Source of the DNA: JBBRZM01 sp963813635
GTDB taxonomy: Bacteria; Actinomycetota; Acidimicrobiia; IMCC26256; JBBRZM01
Direction: 5' to 3'
Assembly (NCBI GenBank): GCA_963813635.1
Contig: CAWEZO010000007.1
Coordinates: forward strand, 372,001-436,000
Length of the DNA stretch: 64,000 bases
Shown here: piece after piece, positions 56,070 through 63,949 of the stretch
Position numbering within the stretch: position 1 is the first letter of the stretch
Layout of the letters: the number at the start of each line of letters is the position of its first letter
Notes under the pieces: generated by a model
The model's database searches: none
The model's input: the letters and a program-made list of their open reading frames with translations, nothing else
What the model was told of the DNA's origin: nothing
Translations under genes and position numbers: made by a program

Positions 56070-57210
56070 GTGTCGGGAAGTCAAGGTGTCGGCGGGATCA
56101 TCATCATCCTGGTGCTCGGCGTGGTGCTCGTGTTTGTCGGCATCGGCGCGTCGCGGCGAGGTGCCCGCCGAACGCAGCGGATCGCGCGCGACCTCGGTAT
56201 CCCCGAAGACGAGCAGCTCCCGCCGCTGCCGGCGGTGCTCCCGCCCGACGATCAGCTTCCGCCCCCCGAGCTCGACGTCATCTCCGAGACGCCCGCGGAG
56301 GCGCCGGCGGCGGCTCGGCCGCGCTCTACGAGATCGGCTCACGAAGACGCGAGTCGCGTTCACCGGCTCGGTCGGTCGGCTCGCCGGGCACAAGGTCGAC
56401 GACGAGACGTGGGAGACCCTCGAGGAGGCGTTGCTGCTCGCCGATGTCGGCGTGCCGACAACCGCCCTGGTCGTCGAACGCGTGAAGGAGTACGCGTCTG
56501 CCACGCGCGTCACCAGTGCCGATGGCATCCTCGCCGCGCTCAAGACCGGCCTGGTCGCCACGCTCGGCCCCGCAGAGCGACCGCTCCGGCTCGTTCCCGG
56601 TGAGACCAACGTCTGGCTCTTCGTCGGTGTCAATGGTGTGGGGAAGACGACAACCATTGCCAAGCTTGCGCAGCGAGAGATCGGCGACGGCCATCACGTC
56701 GTGCTGGCGGCTGCGGACACGTTCCGCGCCGCGGCGGCCGAGCAACTCGGGCATTGGGCCGACGTGGTCGGCGCCGACATGGTGCGGGGCCAGGAAGGTG
56801 CGGATCCCGGCTCGGTGATCTTCGACGCGATGGCCGCCGCAACGAGCCGCGGCGCGGATCTGGTGCTCGTCGACACCGCGGGGCGGTTGCATACCAAAGT
56901 GAACCTGATGGAGGAGCTCAAGAAGCTGCGCCGCATCGTCGAGCGCACACCGGGGGCCTTGAAGGAAGTGCTCCTCGTGATCGACGCGTCAACGGGCCAG
57001 AACGGGCTCGTGCAGGCGCGCCAGTTCGCCGAGGCGGTCGACGTGACCGGTGTGGTGCTGACGAAGCTCGACGGCACCGCGAAGGGCGGCATTGTGCTGG
57101 CCATCGAAGCCGAGCTCGGCATCCCGGTGAAGCTGGTCGGCGTCGGCGAATCGCCGGCCGATCTCGTCGTGTTCCAGCCCGAGGAGTTCGTCGACGCGCT
57201 GTTCGCCTAG
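56070..57210 (+). CDS. ftsY: Signal recognition particle receptor FtsY, frameshifted
   Basis: About 379 residues. The N-terminal membrane anchor IIIILVLGVVLVFVGIGASR is followed by an acidic Pro-rich linker, then, after one frame change near 56320, the NG GTPase: ETWETLEEALLLADVGVPTT, G1 FVGVNGVGKTTTIAKLAQRE, AAADTFRAAAAEQLGHWADV, G3 LVLVDTAGRLHTKVNLMEEL, G4 GVVLTKLDGTAKGGIVLAIE. It receives SRP-ribosome complexes at the membrane together with Ffh, encoded 1.1 kb downstream. Start GTG 56070. Its last codons form the first copy of a tandem repeat. Confidence 0.93.
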
Positions 57211-57290
57211 GGCGTTCGACGCGCTGTTCGCCTCGGGCGTCGACGCGCTGTTCGCCTCGGGCGTTCGACGCGCTGTTCGCCTAGGGCGTC
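57192..57290. repeat. Four tandem copies of a 24/25-base unit at the ftsY 3' end
   Basis: The unit CGACGCGCTGTTCGCCT followed by AGGGCGT or CGGGCGT occurs four times head to tail, alternating 25, 24, 25 and 24 bases. Copy 1 is the end of ftsY (codons for DALFA and its TAG); copy 4 supplies the stop codon (CTA) of the opposite-strand hydrolase. The spare copies fill the gap between two convergent genes and look like slippage duplication of a coding 3' end. Confidence 0.85.
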
Positions 57291-58198
57291 GCCGCGGGGA
57301 GCCGGAGCTGCCGGGCGAGAAACTCTGCCGTGGTCCGGATCACGAACGCATCGTCGCCAACCAGGCCGTGCCCGCCGCCGTCCACCGTTACCAGGTTGGT
57401 GGCGAGCCCGGCGGCGTCTGCGGCGTCGCGTGTCGCCGTCGCCTCCTCGTACGGCACGATCGGGTCGGCCGTACCGTGGAGCAGCAGCACCGGGGCGTCG
57501 CCGGCTCCGATCCAGGAATCGTCGAGCGCGAATCCCGAGATCGAAATCGCGGCCTGCACGTCGGACGCGGGTCCGGCGTTCCCGCTCGAGCCGGCGTCGC
57601 CGGCGTTGTATGCGACGCCGAGCGCAGCGACGGCGCCGGCCGAGAGACCACCGATCGCGATGCGACCGGGATCGACCCGGAGCGCCGCTGAGTTGGCGCG
57701 GATCCAGTGCACCGCCGCTTGCGCGTCGTGCTGGGCCTCGAGCGCGGCGTTGCGGCACCGCGAGGTGATGTCGCCCCGGAAACAGGCGAGCGAGACGCGC
57801 GGGTCGACGCGGTAGTTGATCGAGGCGGTCACGTACCCGCGCTGCGCGAATGCCCGTGCGAGCGTGACGACGGAATCTGTGTCCTTGTCGCCGCCGGCGA
57901 AGCCACCGCCGTGCGCCAAGATCAGAACCGGCCGTTGCCTCGCGACGTCACCCGTGGGCTGGTAGAGGTCGAGTCCCAACGAGACGTCATCGCCGGCAGT
58001 GTCGACTGCTGATCCGTAAGAGACGTCGTGCTGTACGTCGACGTTGGCGAAGGTCGAGTCGTGGTAGCGCACCGGAGCACGGGACTGGGTGGCCGCGGGT
58101 GCCGCCGATGGTGCGGAGAACACGAGGGCGAGAGCACCCGTCAGCAGGGCAACGGCGGCAACCAGTGTCTCCACTGCGAGCCGCCGCTTGTGAATCAT
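57281..58198 (-). CDS. Exported alpha/beta hydrolase (carboxylesterase type)
   Basis: 305 residues from ATG 58198. A signal peptide (LVAAVALLTGALALVFSAPS, ending about residue 36) precedes an esterase fold: oxyanion motif LILAHGGGFAGGDKDTDSVV, VTASINYRVDPRVSLACF, nucleophile GLSAGA in IAIGGLSAGAVAALGVAY, Asp in LLHGTADPIVPYEEATATRD and His in VDGGGHGLVGDDAF. Resembles secreted carboxylesterases/lipases of the HGGG family. It interrupts the ftsY-ffh pair on the opposite strand. Substrate unknown. Confidence 0.86.
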   Translation of the reverse strand: MIHKRRLAVETLVAAVALLTGALALVFSAPSAAPAATQSRAPVRYHDSTFANVDVQHDVSYGSAVDTAGDDVSLGLDLYQPTGDVARQRPVLILAHGGGFAGGDKDTDSVVTLARAFAQRGYVTASINYRVDPRVSLACFRGDITSRCRNAALEAQHDAQAAVHWIRANSAALRVDPGRIAIGGLSAGAVAALGVAYNAGDAGSSGNAGPASDVQAAISISGFALDDSWIGAGDAPVLLLHGTADPIVPYEEATATRDAADAAGLATNLVTVDGGGHGLVGDDAFVIRTTAEFLARQLRLPAATP

Positions 58199-58319
58199 TG
58201 TCTGCCCTTTTGCGAACGGCCGGATCGCCGGAACCGACGATCTTCGGCTTCGTGGATGAGACCTACGACGGCACCGTTTGGTTGTCTATACACTTCGACA
58301 CCCAAGCCGAGGTCTTGAA

Positions 58320-59633
58320 TTGTTTGACGTGCTCGCCGACCGGTTCGACGGGATCTTTCAGCGCCTGCGAAGCCGCGGGAAGCTCACAGAGAAGGACATC
58401 GACGAGATCGCGCGCGAGATCCGACTGGCGCTGCTCGAAGCCGACGTCAACGTTCGAGTCGTAAAAGGCTTCATCGCCCGCGTCAAAGAACGGGCGAACG
58501 GCGCCGACGTCGCCAAGAGCCTCACCCCCGCGCAGCAGGTCATCAAGATCGTGCACCAGGAGCTCGTGACGACCCTTGGCGGCGTCAGCGGCAAGCTCGA
58601 CATGAACCCGAAGCCGCCGACCGTGGTGATGCTCACCGGTCTCCAGGGATCGGGAAAGACGACAGCCGCCGGCAAGCTCGCGCGTCACCTCAAGCGCGGA
58701 GGACTGCAAGTACTGCTCGTCGGTGCCGACCTGCAGCGTCCGGCGGCGGTCGAGCAACTCCGGGTGCTCGGCAAGCGCATCGACGTGCCGGTCTTCTCGG
58801 AGCCGACCGACCCCGTCACCGTCGCGCGCACCAGCCTCGAGGAAGCGGCCCGGCTCGGACGCAACGTCGTGATCGTCGACACGGCCGGACGGCTGCAGAT
58901 CGACGGCGAGCTCATGCACGAGCTGCGCCAGGTCCGCGACGCAGTCAAGCCGCGCGACACGCTGCTCGTTGTCGACGCGATGACCGGCCAGGAAGCAGTC
59001 AACGTCGCGACCGCGTTCGACGACGCCGTCGGCCTCGACGGCATCGTGCTCACCAAGATCGACGGCGATGCGCGCGGAGGCGCCGCCCTCTCGGTGAAGG
59101 AAGTGGTCGGCAAGCCCATCCTGTTCGTGGGGACGGGCGAGACGCTCGACGACTTCGAGCCGTTCCATCCCGATCGCATGGCGAGCCGGATCCTGGGAAT
59201 GGGCGACATGCTCACGCTCATCGAGAAGGCCGAGGCCACGTTTGATACCGAGAAGGCAGCGCAGACCGAAAAGAAGATGCGCAAGGGCCAGTTCACGCTC
59301 GAGGACTTCCTCGAACAGATGCGTCAGATCAAGAAGATGGGCCCGCTGCAGAACGTCATCGGCATGCTGCCCGGGTTGCCCAAGGAGCTGCGCAAGGCGC
59401 AGGTCGACGACGGCGAGATGGGCCGGGTCGAGGCCATTATCTGCTCGATGACGATCGAGGAGCGCCGCAACCCCACGGTGATCAACGGTTCCCGCCGCCT
59501 CCGGATCGCCCGGGGCAGCGGCACGACGACCCAGGAAGTCAACGCGATGCTCAAGCAGTTCAAGCAGGTGCAGCAGATGATGCGGTCGGTCACGTCCGGC
59601 AAGCGACCGCAGCTTCCGGTCCCCGGGCTCTGA
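58320..59633 (+). CDS. ffh: Signal recognition particle protein Ffh
   Basis: 437 residues from TTG 58320, chosen because GAGG lies seven bases upstream and it gives the standard FDVLADRFDGIFQRLRSRGK start. NG domain: EIRLALLEADVNVRVVKGFI, G1 MLTGLQGSGKTTAAGKLARH, LLVGADLQRPAAVEQLRVLG, G3 VVIVDTAGRLQIDGELMHEL, G4 GIVLTKIDGDARGGAALSVK. Met-rich M domain that binds SRP RNA and signal sequences: QNVIGMLPGLPKELRKA, IICSMTIEERRNPTVINGSR. The frame is intact. It heads the run to rpsP and trmD. Confidence 0.96.
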   Translation: MFDVLADRFDGIFQRLRSRGKLTEKDIDEIAREIRLALLEADVNVRVVKGFIARVKERANGADVAKSLTPAQQVIKIVHQELVTTLGGVSGKLDMNPKPPTVVMLTGLQGSGKTTAAGKLARHLKRGGLQVLLVGADLQRPAAVEQLRVLGKRIDVPVFSEPTDPVTVARTSLEEAARLGRNVVIVDTAGRLQIDGELMHELRQVRDAVKPRDTLLVVDAMTGQEAVNVATAFDDAVGLDGIVLTKIDGDARGGAALSVKEVVGKPILFVGTGETLDDFEPFHPDRMASRILGMGDMLTLIEKAEATFDTEKAAQTEKKMRKGQFTLEDFLEQMRQIKKMGPLQNVIGMLPGLPKELRKAQVDDGEMGRVEAIICSMTIEERRNPTVINGSRRLRIARGSGTTTQEVNAMLKQFKQVQQMMRSVTSGKRPQLPVPGL

Positions 59634-59733
59634 TTCTGTAGGCTTGGCTCCTTCCGCCTCCGGCTCGGCACGGTCTGTCCCCGACCCTGCCGCACACCAC
59701 GACCGGCAGCACCAACGAGAGGACAGCGTCACC

Positions 59734-60195
59734 GTGGCCGTCAAGATCCGCCTCATGCGAGTGGGCAAGACGAAACAACCCACCTATCGCGTCGTCGTCG
59801 CCGACGGCCGCAAGCCCCGCGACGGCCGCTTCATCGAGATCATCGGGCAGTACGGGCCGCGCCACGACCCGTCGCTCATCAATATTGACGGCGACCGCGC
59901 GCTTGCGTGGCTGCGCCAGGGGGCTCAGCCGACGGATCAGGTGCAGAAGCTCTTGACCGTCACCGGCGTGTGGGAGCAGTTCGAGTCGGAGCGCAAGCGG
60001 CCGGCCAAGACCAAGCTCAACAGCAGGGGCTACGTGACCGGCCGACACACCGTGAAGAAGAAGGCGAAGAACGCACCCGCCGAAGCGCCGGCGGCTGCAG
60101 CGCCGGCACCCGCGTCCGCGCCGGCTGCCGCGCCGGAAACGAAGGCGTCCGCACCCGACGCGGCCGCCGCCGCGAACGAGGAGCGGGCAACGTGA
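59734..60195 (+). CDS. rpsP: 30S ribosomal protein S16 with long Ala/Pro tail
   Basis: 153 residues from GTG 59734 (GAGAGGA upstream). The S16 core VKIRLMRVGKTKQPTYRVVV, RDGRFIEIIGQYGPRHDPSL, RALAWLRQGAQPTDQVQKLL is complete by about residue 85. A basic patch (TVKKKAKNA) and an Ala/Pro-rich tail of about 40 residues follow, well beyond the usual 80-90-residue length. Such tails occur in some actinobacteria. The TGA overlaps the KH-protein start (GTGA). Confidence 0.95.
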   Translation: MAVKIRLMRVGKTKQPTYRVVVADGRKPRDGRFIEIIGQYGPRHDPSLINIDGDRALAWLRQGAQPTDQVQKLLTVTGVWEQFESERKRPAKTKLNSRGYVTGRHTVKKKAKNAPAEAPAAAAPAPASAPAAAPETKASAPDAAAAANEERAT

Positions 60196-60536
60196 GCGAA
60201 CCTGACGACGACGACTTCGAAAATGTCGTCGAGGATGACGACGACTACGACGACGAGTACGACGACGAGATCGCCGCAGAGGGCAACCGCATTGTCGGTG
60301 CACGCGCCCGTGCCGTCGTCGAGCACGTCACCCGCAACGTTGCCGACTATCCCGACGCGATCGACATCGACGTCGAGGAGCGCCGGGGCGAGGTGACCTT
60401 GCTCGTGCATGCCGACCCTGCCGACATGGGCCGGCTCATCGGCAAGCGCGGGCGGGTGATCCAGGCGTTGCGTCAGGTTGCGCGGGCCGCGGCTGCTTCC
60501 GAGGGCGTCAAGGCCAACGTCGACGTCGTCGAGTAG
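60192..60536 (+). CDS. khpA: KH-domain RNA-binding protein KhpA with acidic N-terminus
   Basis: 114 residues from GTG 60192. A strongly acidic leader (DDDDFENVVEDDDDYDDEYD, residues 4-23) precedes the KH domain: RARAVVEHVTRNVADYPDAI, GEVTLLVHADPADMGRLIGK and the GxxG loop in IGKRGRVIQALRQVARAAAA. KhpA-type proteins bind RNA and are encoded between rpsP and rimM in most Gram-positives. The acidic leader is not usual for KhpA. Eight bases separate it from rimM. Confidence 0.9.
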   Translation: MSEPDDDDFENVVEDDDDYDDEYDDEIAAEGNRIVGARARAVVEHVTRNVADYPDAIDIDVEERRGEVTLLVHADPADMGRLIGKRGRVIQALRQVARAAAASEGVKANVDVVE

Positions 60537-60543
60537 CCGTGCC

Positions 60544-61017
60544 GTGACGGCGGCGCGCCTCGAGGTCGGCCGTATCGGCCGGGCGAAAGGGTTGCGCGGC
60601 GAGGTCATGGTCACGCTGTCCACCAACCGGCGCGAGCGGATGACGCCCGGCGCGGTGCTCTACGCGGGTGCCCGCGCCTTGGTGATCCGGGACGCCCACG
60701 AGCACCAGGGCCGTTGGCGGGTGCAGTTCGAAGGGGTCGACGACCGCGATGCGGCGGAAGCTCTGCGCGGGGCGGTGCTCACGGGTGATCCGTTCGGCGA
60801 CGCGCCCGAAGGCGAAGCGTGGGTGCACGAGCTGATCGGCAACGAGGTGCACGACCGCGCCGGCACGATGCTCGGCCGGGTCACCTCGGTCGAAGACAAT
60901 CCGGCCCATGACCTGTTGGTGCTCGACAACGGCGCGCTGGTGCCGATGGTGTTCGTCGTCGAGCAGCGTGATGGCGTGGTCGTCGTCGAATTGCCCGATG
61001 GGCTGCTCGACCTGTGA
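60544..61017 (+). CDS. rimM: 16S rRNA maturation factor RimM
   Basis: 157 residues from GTG 60544. RimM assists 30S head maturation. Seen: LEVGRIGRAKGLRGEVMVTL, QGRWRVQFEGVDDRDAAEAL, and the PRC-barrel half with AWVHELIGNEVHDRAGTMLG and LVLDNGALVPMVFVVEQRD. The frame is intact. Its TGA overlaps the trmD GTG. Confidence 0.94.
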   Translation: MTAARLEVGRIGRAKGLRGEVMVTLSTNRRERMTPGAVLYAGARALVIRDAHEHQGRWRVQFEGVDDRDAAEALRGAVLTGDPFGDAPEGEAWVHELIGNEVHDRAGTMLGRVTSVEDNPAHDLLVLDNGALVPMVFVVEQRDGVVVVELPDGLLDL

Positions 61018-61754
61018 CGGCGTCGCCGATGCGAATCGACGTGTTCTCGATCTTTCCGGCGTACTTCGAGAGTGCGCTGCGCGCGTCGCTGCTGGGTCGG
61101 GCGCGCGCGGCGGGCGTGCTCGACGTGCGGCTGCACGACCCGCGTGATCACGCCCCTGATCGTCATCGCAGCGTCGACGACACCCCGTTTGGCGGGGGCG
61201 CGGGCATGGTGATGATGCCGGAGCCGCTCTTTCTCGCAGTCGAAGCGGTCGAGCCGCTACGGCCGCTGTTCCTGCTCTCGGCCGGCGGCCGCCGGTTCGA
61301 GCACGATATGGCGCGCACGCTCGCCGGCGGCGACGGCTTCTCGATGATCTGCGGTCGCTACGAAGGCGTCGACCAGAGGGTGGCCGACGACCTGTGCGAC
61401 GACGAGCTCTCGGTCGGCGATTACGTGCTCGCGGGCGGCGAGGCGGCGGCGCTGGTGGTGGTGGAGGCGGTGGCGCGACTCGTGCCGGGTGTGATGGGCA
61501 ACGAGGAGTCGGGTGTCGACGAGTCGTTTGCAACGACCGGGGCGCCGTTGCTCGAGTACCCGCAGTACACGAAGCCGGCCGACTTTCGCGGCTCGCCCGT
61601 GCCCGAGGTGCTGCGTTCCGGTGACCACGCCCGAGTCGCGCGGTGGCGGCGGGCCCAGGCGTTGCGTCGCACGATGGAGCGCCGCCCCGATCTGCTCGCG
61701 CCCGAAGACCTCAGCGCCGACGATCGCGCCCTCCTCCACGACGAGCCCGACTGA
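61014..61754 (+). CDS. trmD: tRNA (guanine(37)-N(1))-methyltransferase TrmD
   Basis: 246 residues if starting at GTG 61014; ATG 61029 would give the more usual MRIDVFSIFP start. SPOUT trefoil-knot methyltransferase placing m1G37 in tRNA to prevent frameshifting. Seen: PFGGGAGMVMMPEPLFLAVE, FSMICGRYEGVDQRVADDLC, ELSVGDYVLAGGEAAALVVV, ESFATTGAPLLEYPQYTKPA. The frame is intact. It is part of the rpsP-khpA-rimM-trmD operon. Confidence 0.95.
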   Translation: MTASPMRIDVFSIFPAYFESALRASLLGRARAAGVLDVRLHDPRDHAPDRHRSVDDTPFGGGAGMVMMPEPLFLAVEAVEPLRPLFLLSAGGRRFEHDMARTLAGGDGFSMICGRYEGVDQRVADDLCDDELSVGDYVLAGGEAAALVVVEAVARLVPGVMGNEESGVDESFATTGAPLLEYPQYTKPADFRGSPVPEVLRSGDHARVARWRRAQALRRTMERRPDLLAPEDLSADDRALLHDEPD

Positions 61755-61769
61755 ATGACCTTCTGACCC

Positions 61770-61787
61770 TGCGCCGTATTCGGCGCA
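61770..61787 (+). promoter_or_regulatory. Hairpin in the trmD-rplS gap
   Basis: TGCGCCG-TATT-CGGCGCA, seven perfect pairs and a four-base loop, followed by ATCCTCC. It lies 16 bases after trmD and about 95 bases before rplS. It may terminate part of the upstream transcript or form part of an L19 leader. No defined ribosomal-leader family was recognised. Confidence 0.4.
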
Positions 61788-61881
61788 ATCCTCCTCCGGC
61801 GGGGCTCCCAGAATGGAGGCCGAGCTGCGGGGCTGGCTACGATGTTGGTTTCACCGGTGATCGCCGTAGGAGCCTCGCGCC

Positions 61882-62226
61882 ATGAATGCCACTGATCTCG
61901 TCGATCGCGCCCAGCTCCGCGACGACGTGCCCGACTTCGCACCCGGCGACACCGTGAAGGTGCACGTCCGTGTGGTCGAAGGAAGCCGCGAGCGGGTGCA
62001 GATGTTCCAGGGTGCGGTGACCCGCCGCAAGGGCAGCGGGGCCCGCGAGACGTTCACGGTCCGCAAGGTCAGCTTCGGCGTGGGTGTCGAGCGCACGTTC
62101 CCGGTGCATTCGCCGATCATCGCGAAGCTCGAGGTGCTCGTTCGCGGCGACGTGCGGCGGGCGAAGCTCTACTACCTGCGTGACCGGATCGGGAAAGCCG
62201 CGAAGATCAAAGAGAAGCGCGGCTGA
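61882..62226 (+). CDS. rplS: 50S ribosomal protein L19
   Basis: 114 residues from ATG 61882: VPDFAPGDTVKVHVRVVEGS, RERVQMFQGAVTRRKGSGAR, ETFTVRKVSFGVGVERTFPV, VLVRGDVRRAKLYYLRDRIG. Complete and intact. In most actinobacteria lepB and rnhB come next; here DUF2469 follows after only 89 bases. Confidence 0.97.
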   Translation: MNATDLVDRAQLRDDVPDFAPGDTVKVHVRVVEGSRERVQMFQGAVTRRKGSGARETFTVRKVSFGVGVERTFPVHSPIIAKLEVLVRGDVRRAKLYYLRDRIGKAAKIKEKRG

Positions 62227-62315
62227 TCTTGCTCCGCGGCACGTGTGCTGCCGTGGCCCCGGCGAAGATGTCTCGCAGCTCGCGTAAGCTGGCGGCGTGA
62301 CTTCGGAGGGCTCGC

Positions 62316-62609
62316 GTGAGTGCTGAGGACCTCGAGCGGTACGAAACAGAGATCGAGCTCCAGCTCTACAAGGAGTACCGCGACGTCCTGCCGATGTTCC
62401 AGTTCGTCGTCGAGACCGAGCGGCGCTTCTACCTGACCAACACGGTGTCGATCGACACCAAGAACGAGCAGGGTCGCGTCTACTTCGAGCTCAGCCTCCA
62501 GGACGCGTGGGTGTGGGACATGTACCGCCCGGCGCGCTTCGTCGCCAACGTCAAGGTGGTGACGTTCAAGGACGTCAACATCGAGGAACTGGCCGGCAAG
62601 GATCTCTGA
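62316..62609 (+). CDS. DUF2469 family protein
   Basis: 97 residues from GTG 62316 (GGAGGG upstream): DLERYETEIELQLYKEYRDV, LPMFQFVVETERRFYLTNTV, VYFELSLQDAWVWDMYRPAR. This is the small, highly conserved actinobacterial DUF2469 protein (Rv2901c-like), function unknown. It lies between rplS and yraN. Confidence 0.93.
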   Translation: MSAEDLERYETEIELQLYKEYRDVLPMFQFVVETERRFYLTNTVSIDTKNEQGRVYFELSLQDAWVWDMYRPARFVANVKVVTFKDVNIEELAGKDL

Positions 62610-62611
62610 CC

Positions 62612-63019
62612 GTGACCGACCCGTCCGGCGCGGCCGAGACGCCGGATCCTGTCTCTGCACGCGTCGACCCGCGCCGCACGCTCGGCGCCGCCGGCGAGGA
62701 CGCCGTGGCAGCGTGGTACCAGGCGGCGGGCTACGAGGTGCTCGAGCGCAACTGGCGCCGCCGCGAGGGCGAGCTCGATCTGGTGCTCGCGAGGGATCGC
62801 GTCGTGGTGTTCTGTGAGGTGAAGACGCGGTCCACCGACGCGTTCGGTGCGCCGGTCGAGGCGATCACGCACCAGAAGCGCCAGCGCGTGCGCGTCCTCG
62901 CGGCCAAGTGGCTCGAAGAGTCGAAGGCGGTGGTTCGGGAAGTGCGCTTCGATGTCGCCTCGGTTCGCTGGCCCCGCAACGAACGAGCCGAGATCGAAGT
63001 CCTCGAAGGCGCGTTCTAA
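62612..63019 (+). CDS. YraN family protein (UPF0102), nuclease-like
   Basis: 135 residues from GTG 62612, two bases after the previous stop. Seen: RTLGAAGEDAVAAWYQAAGY, EVLERNWRRREGELDLVLAR, and the PD-(D/E)xK-like core VVVFCEVKTRSTDAFGAPVE, then ITHQKRQRVRVLAAKWLEE. The residues Glu (GELDLV), Asp and Glu-Val-Lys match the catalytic pattern of restriction-endonuclease-like folds. Biological role unproven. Confidence 0.93.
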   Translation: MTDPSGAAETPDPVSARVDPRRTLGAAGEDAVAAWYQAAGYEVLERNWRRREGELDLVLARDRVVVFCEVKTRSTDAFGAPVEAITHQKRQRVRVLAAKWLEESKAVVREVRFDVASVRWPRNERAEIEVLEGAF

Positions 63020-63045
63020 CCGCCGGCGCTACGGTAGCGAGCCGC

Positions 63046-63123
63046 GACATTCCCAAACTGGCCCGCGAAAGCTCAAGTTTTCCTTGAGCGAGCGCGGACC
63101 AGTTGAGTGGTCGGGGGAGTGTC
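63046..63123. promoter_or_regulatory. Nested long palindrome upstream of enoyl-CoA hydratase
   Basis: Concentric inverted arms: GCTCAAG (63071-63077)/CTTGAGC (63083-63089) around TTTTC; CCGCG/CGCGG; AACTGG (63056-63061)/CCAGTT (63099-63104); and outer GACATTCCC-like (63046-63054) with GGGAGTGTC-like (63115-63123). Such depth suggests a terminator for yraN or an operator/leader for the next gene, 38 bases downstream. The AACTGG and CTCAAG arms would each suit a dimeric regulator. Confidence 0.5.
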
Positions 63124-63160
63124 ACACCGGCAAGATTCGCGCGTGATCAGGAGAGAGACG

Positions 63161-63949
63161 ATGGAGACGCTGCTCGTAGATCGGACCGACGGGGTAGTCA
63201 CCCTCACGCTCAACCGGCCCGACAAGGCCAATGCCATCAACGGCAAGATGTGGCGCGAGCTGCTTGCCGTGTTCCGAGTCATCACCGACAACCCCGACGA
63301 CCGCGTGCTCGTCGTCACCGGCGCCGGCAAGGCGTTCTGCTCCGGCGCCGATCTCGGTGATCCGGAAGCCGGTGTCGACATCGCCGGCGGCGTCGGATCC
63401 AGCCTGCGCAAGATGCGACTCGTCGGGCGGGTCGCGCTCGGGCTCCACGAGCTCGCCATACCCACGATCGCGGCGGTGAATGGCGTGGCTGCAGGCGCCG
63501 GCTGCAACCTGGCGCTCGGCTGCGACCTCGTCGTCGCGTCCGACGCGGCTCGGTTCTCCGAGATCTTCTCCAAGCGGGCGTTGAGCGTCGACTTCGGCGG
63601 GTCATGGCTGTTGCCGAGGCTCGTCGGCCTGCACAAGGCGAAGGAGCTGGTGTTCCTGGCCGACGTGATCAGCGCGGCCGAAGCGGAGCGCATCGGCATC
63701 CTCAACCGCGTCGTGCCGGCGGCCGATCTCGACGCGACGGTGACCGAGCTCGCGGGGCGTCTTGCCTTGCTGCCGCCCGTCCAGCTGTCGGTGTCGAAGC
63801 GCCTCCTCAACCAGAGCCTCTCGGTGACGATGGCCGAGGCGGTCGAGTCCGAAGACATCGCGCAGGTGATGAACTTCGGGTCCAACGACACTGCCGAGGC
63901 GGTCACGGCGTTCCTGAAGAAACGCGACGCGAAGTTCACCGGTGAGTAG
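63161..63949 (+). CDS. Enoyl-CoA hydratase/isomerase family protein
   Basis: 262 residues from ATG 63161, which has AGGAGAGAG upstream; an in-frame start at 63107 would run through the palindrome. Crotonase fold: GVVTLTLNRPDKANAINGKM, the oxyanion hole in VVTGAGKAFCSGADLGDPEA and IAAVNGVAAGAGCNLALGCD, ARFSEIFSKRALSVDFGGSW, and GILNRVVPAADLDATVTELA. The residues at the two catalytic-Glu positions are Ser/Asp-like rather than clearly Glu, so hydratase activity is not certain. Probable role in fatty-acid or related acyl-CoA breakdown. Confidence 0.9.
   Translation: METLLVDRTDGVVTLTLNRPDKANAINGKMWRELLAVFRVITDNPDDRVLVVTGAGKAFCSGADLGDPEAGVDIAGGVGSSLRKMRLVGRVALGLHELAIPTIAAVNGVAAGAGCNLALGCDLVVASDAARFSEIFSKRALSVDFGGSWLLPRLVGLHKAKELVFLADVISAAEAERIGILNRVVPAADLDATVTELAGRLALLPPVQLSVSKRLLNQSLSVTMAEAVESEDIAQVMNFGSNDTAEAVTAFLKKRDAKFTGE

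Noticed and set aside
56070..56603. A separate small membrane protein upstream of ftsY
   Set aside because: The anchor plus acidic linker is the normal N-terminus of FtsY, joined by a single-base correction near 56320.
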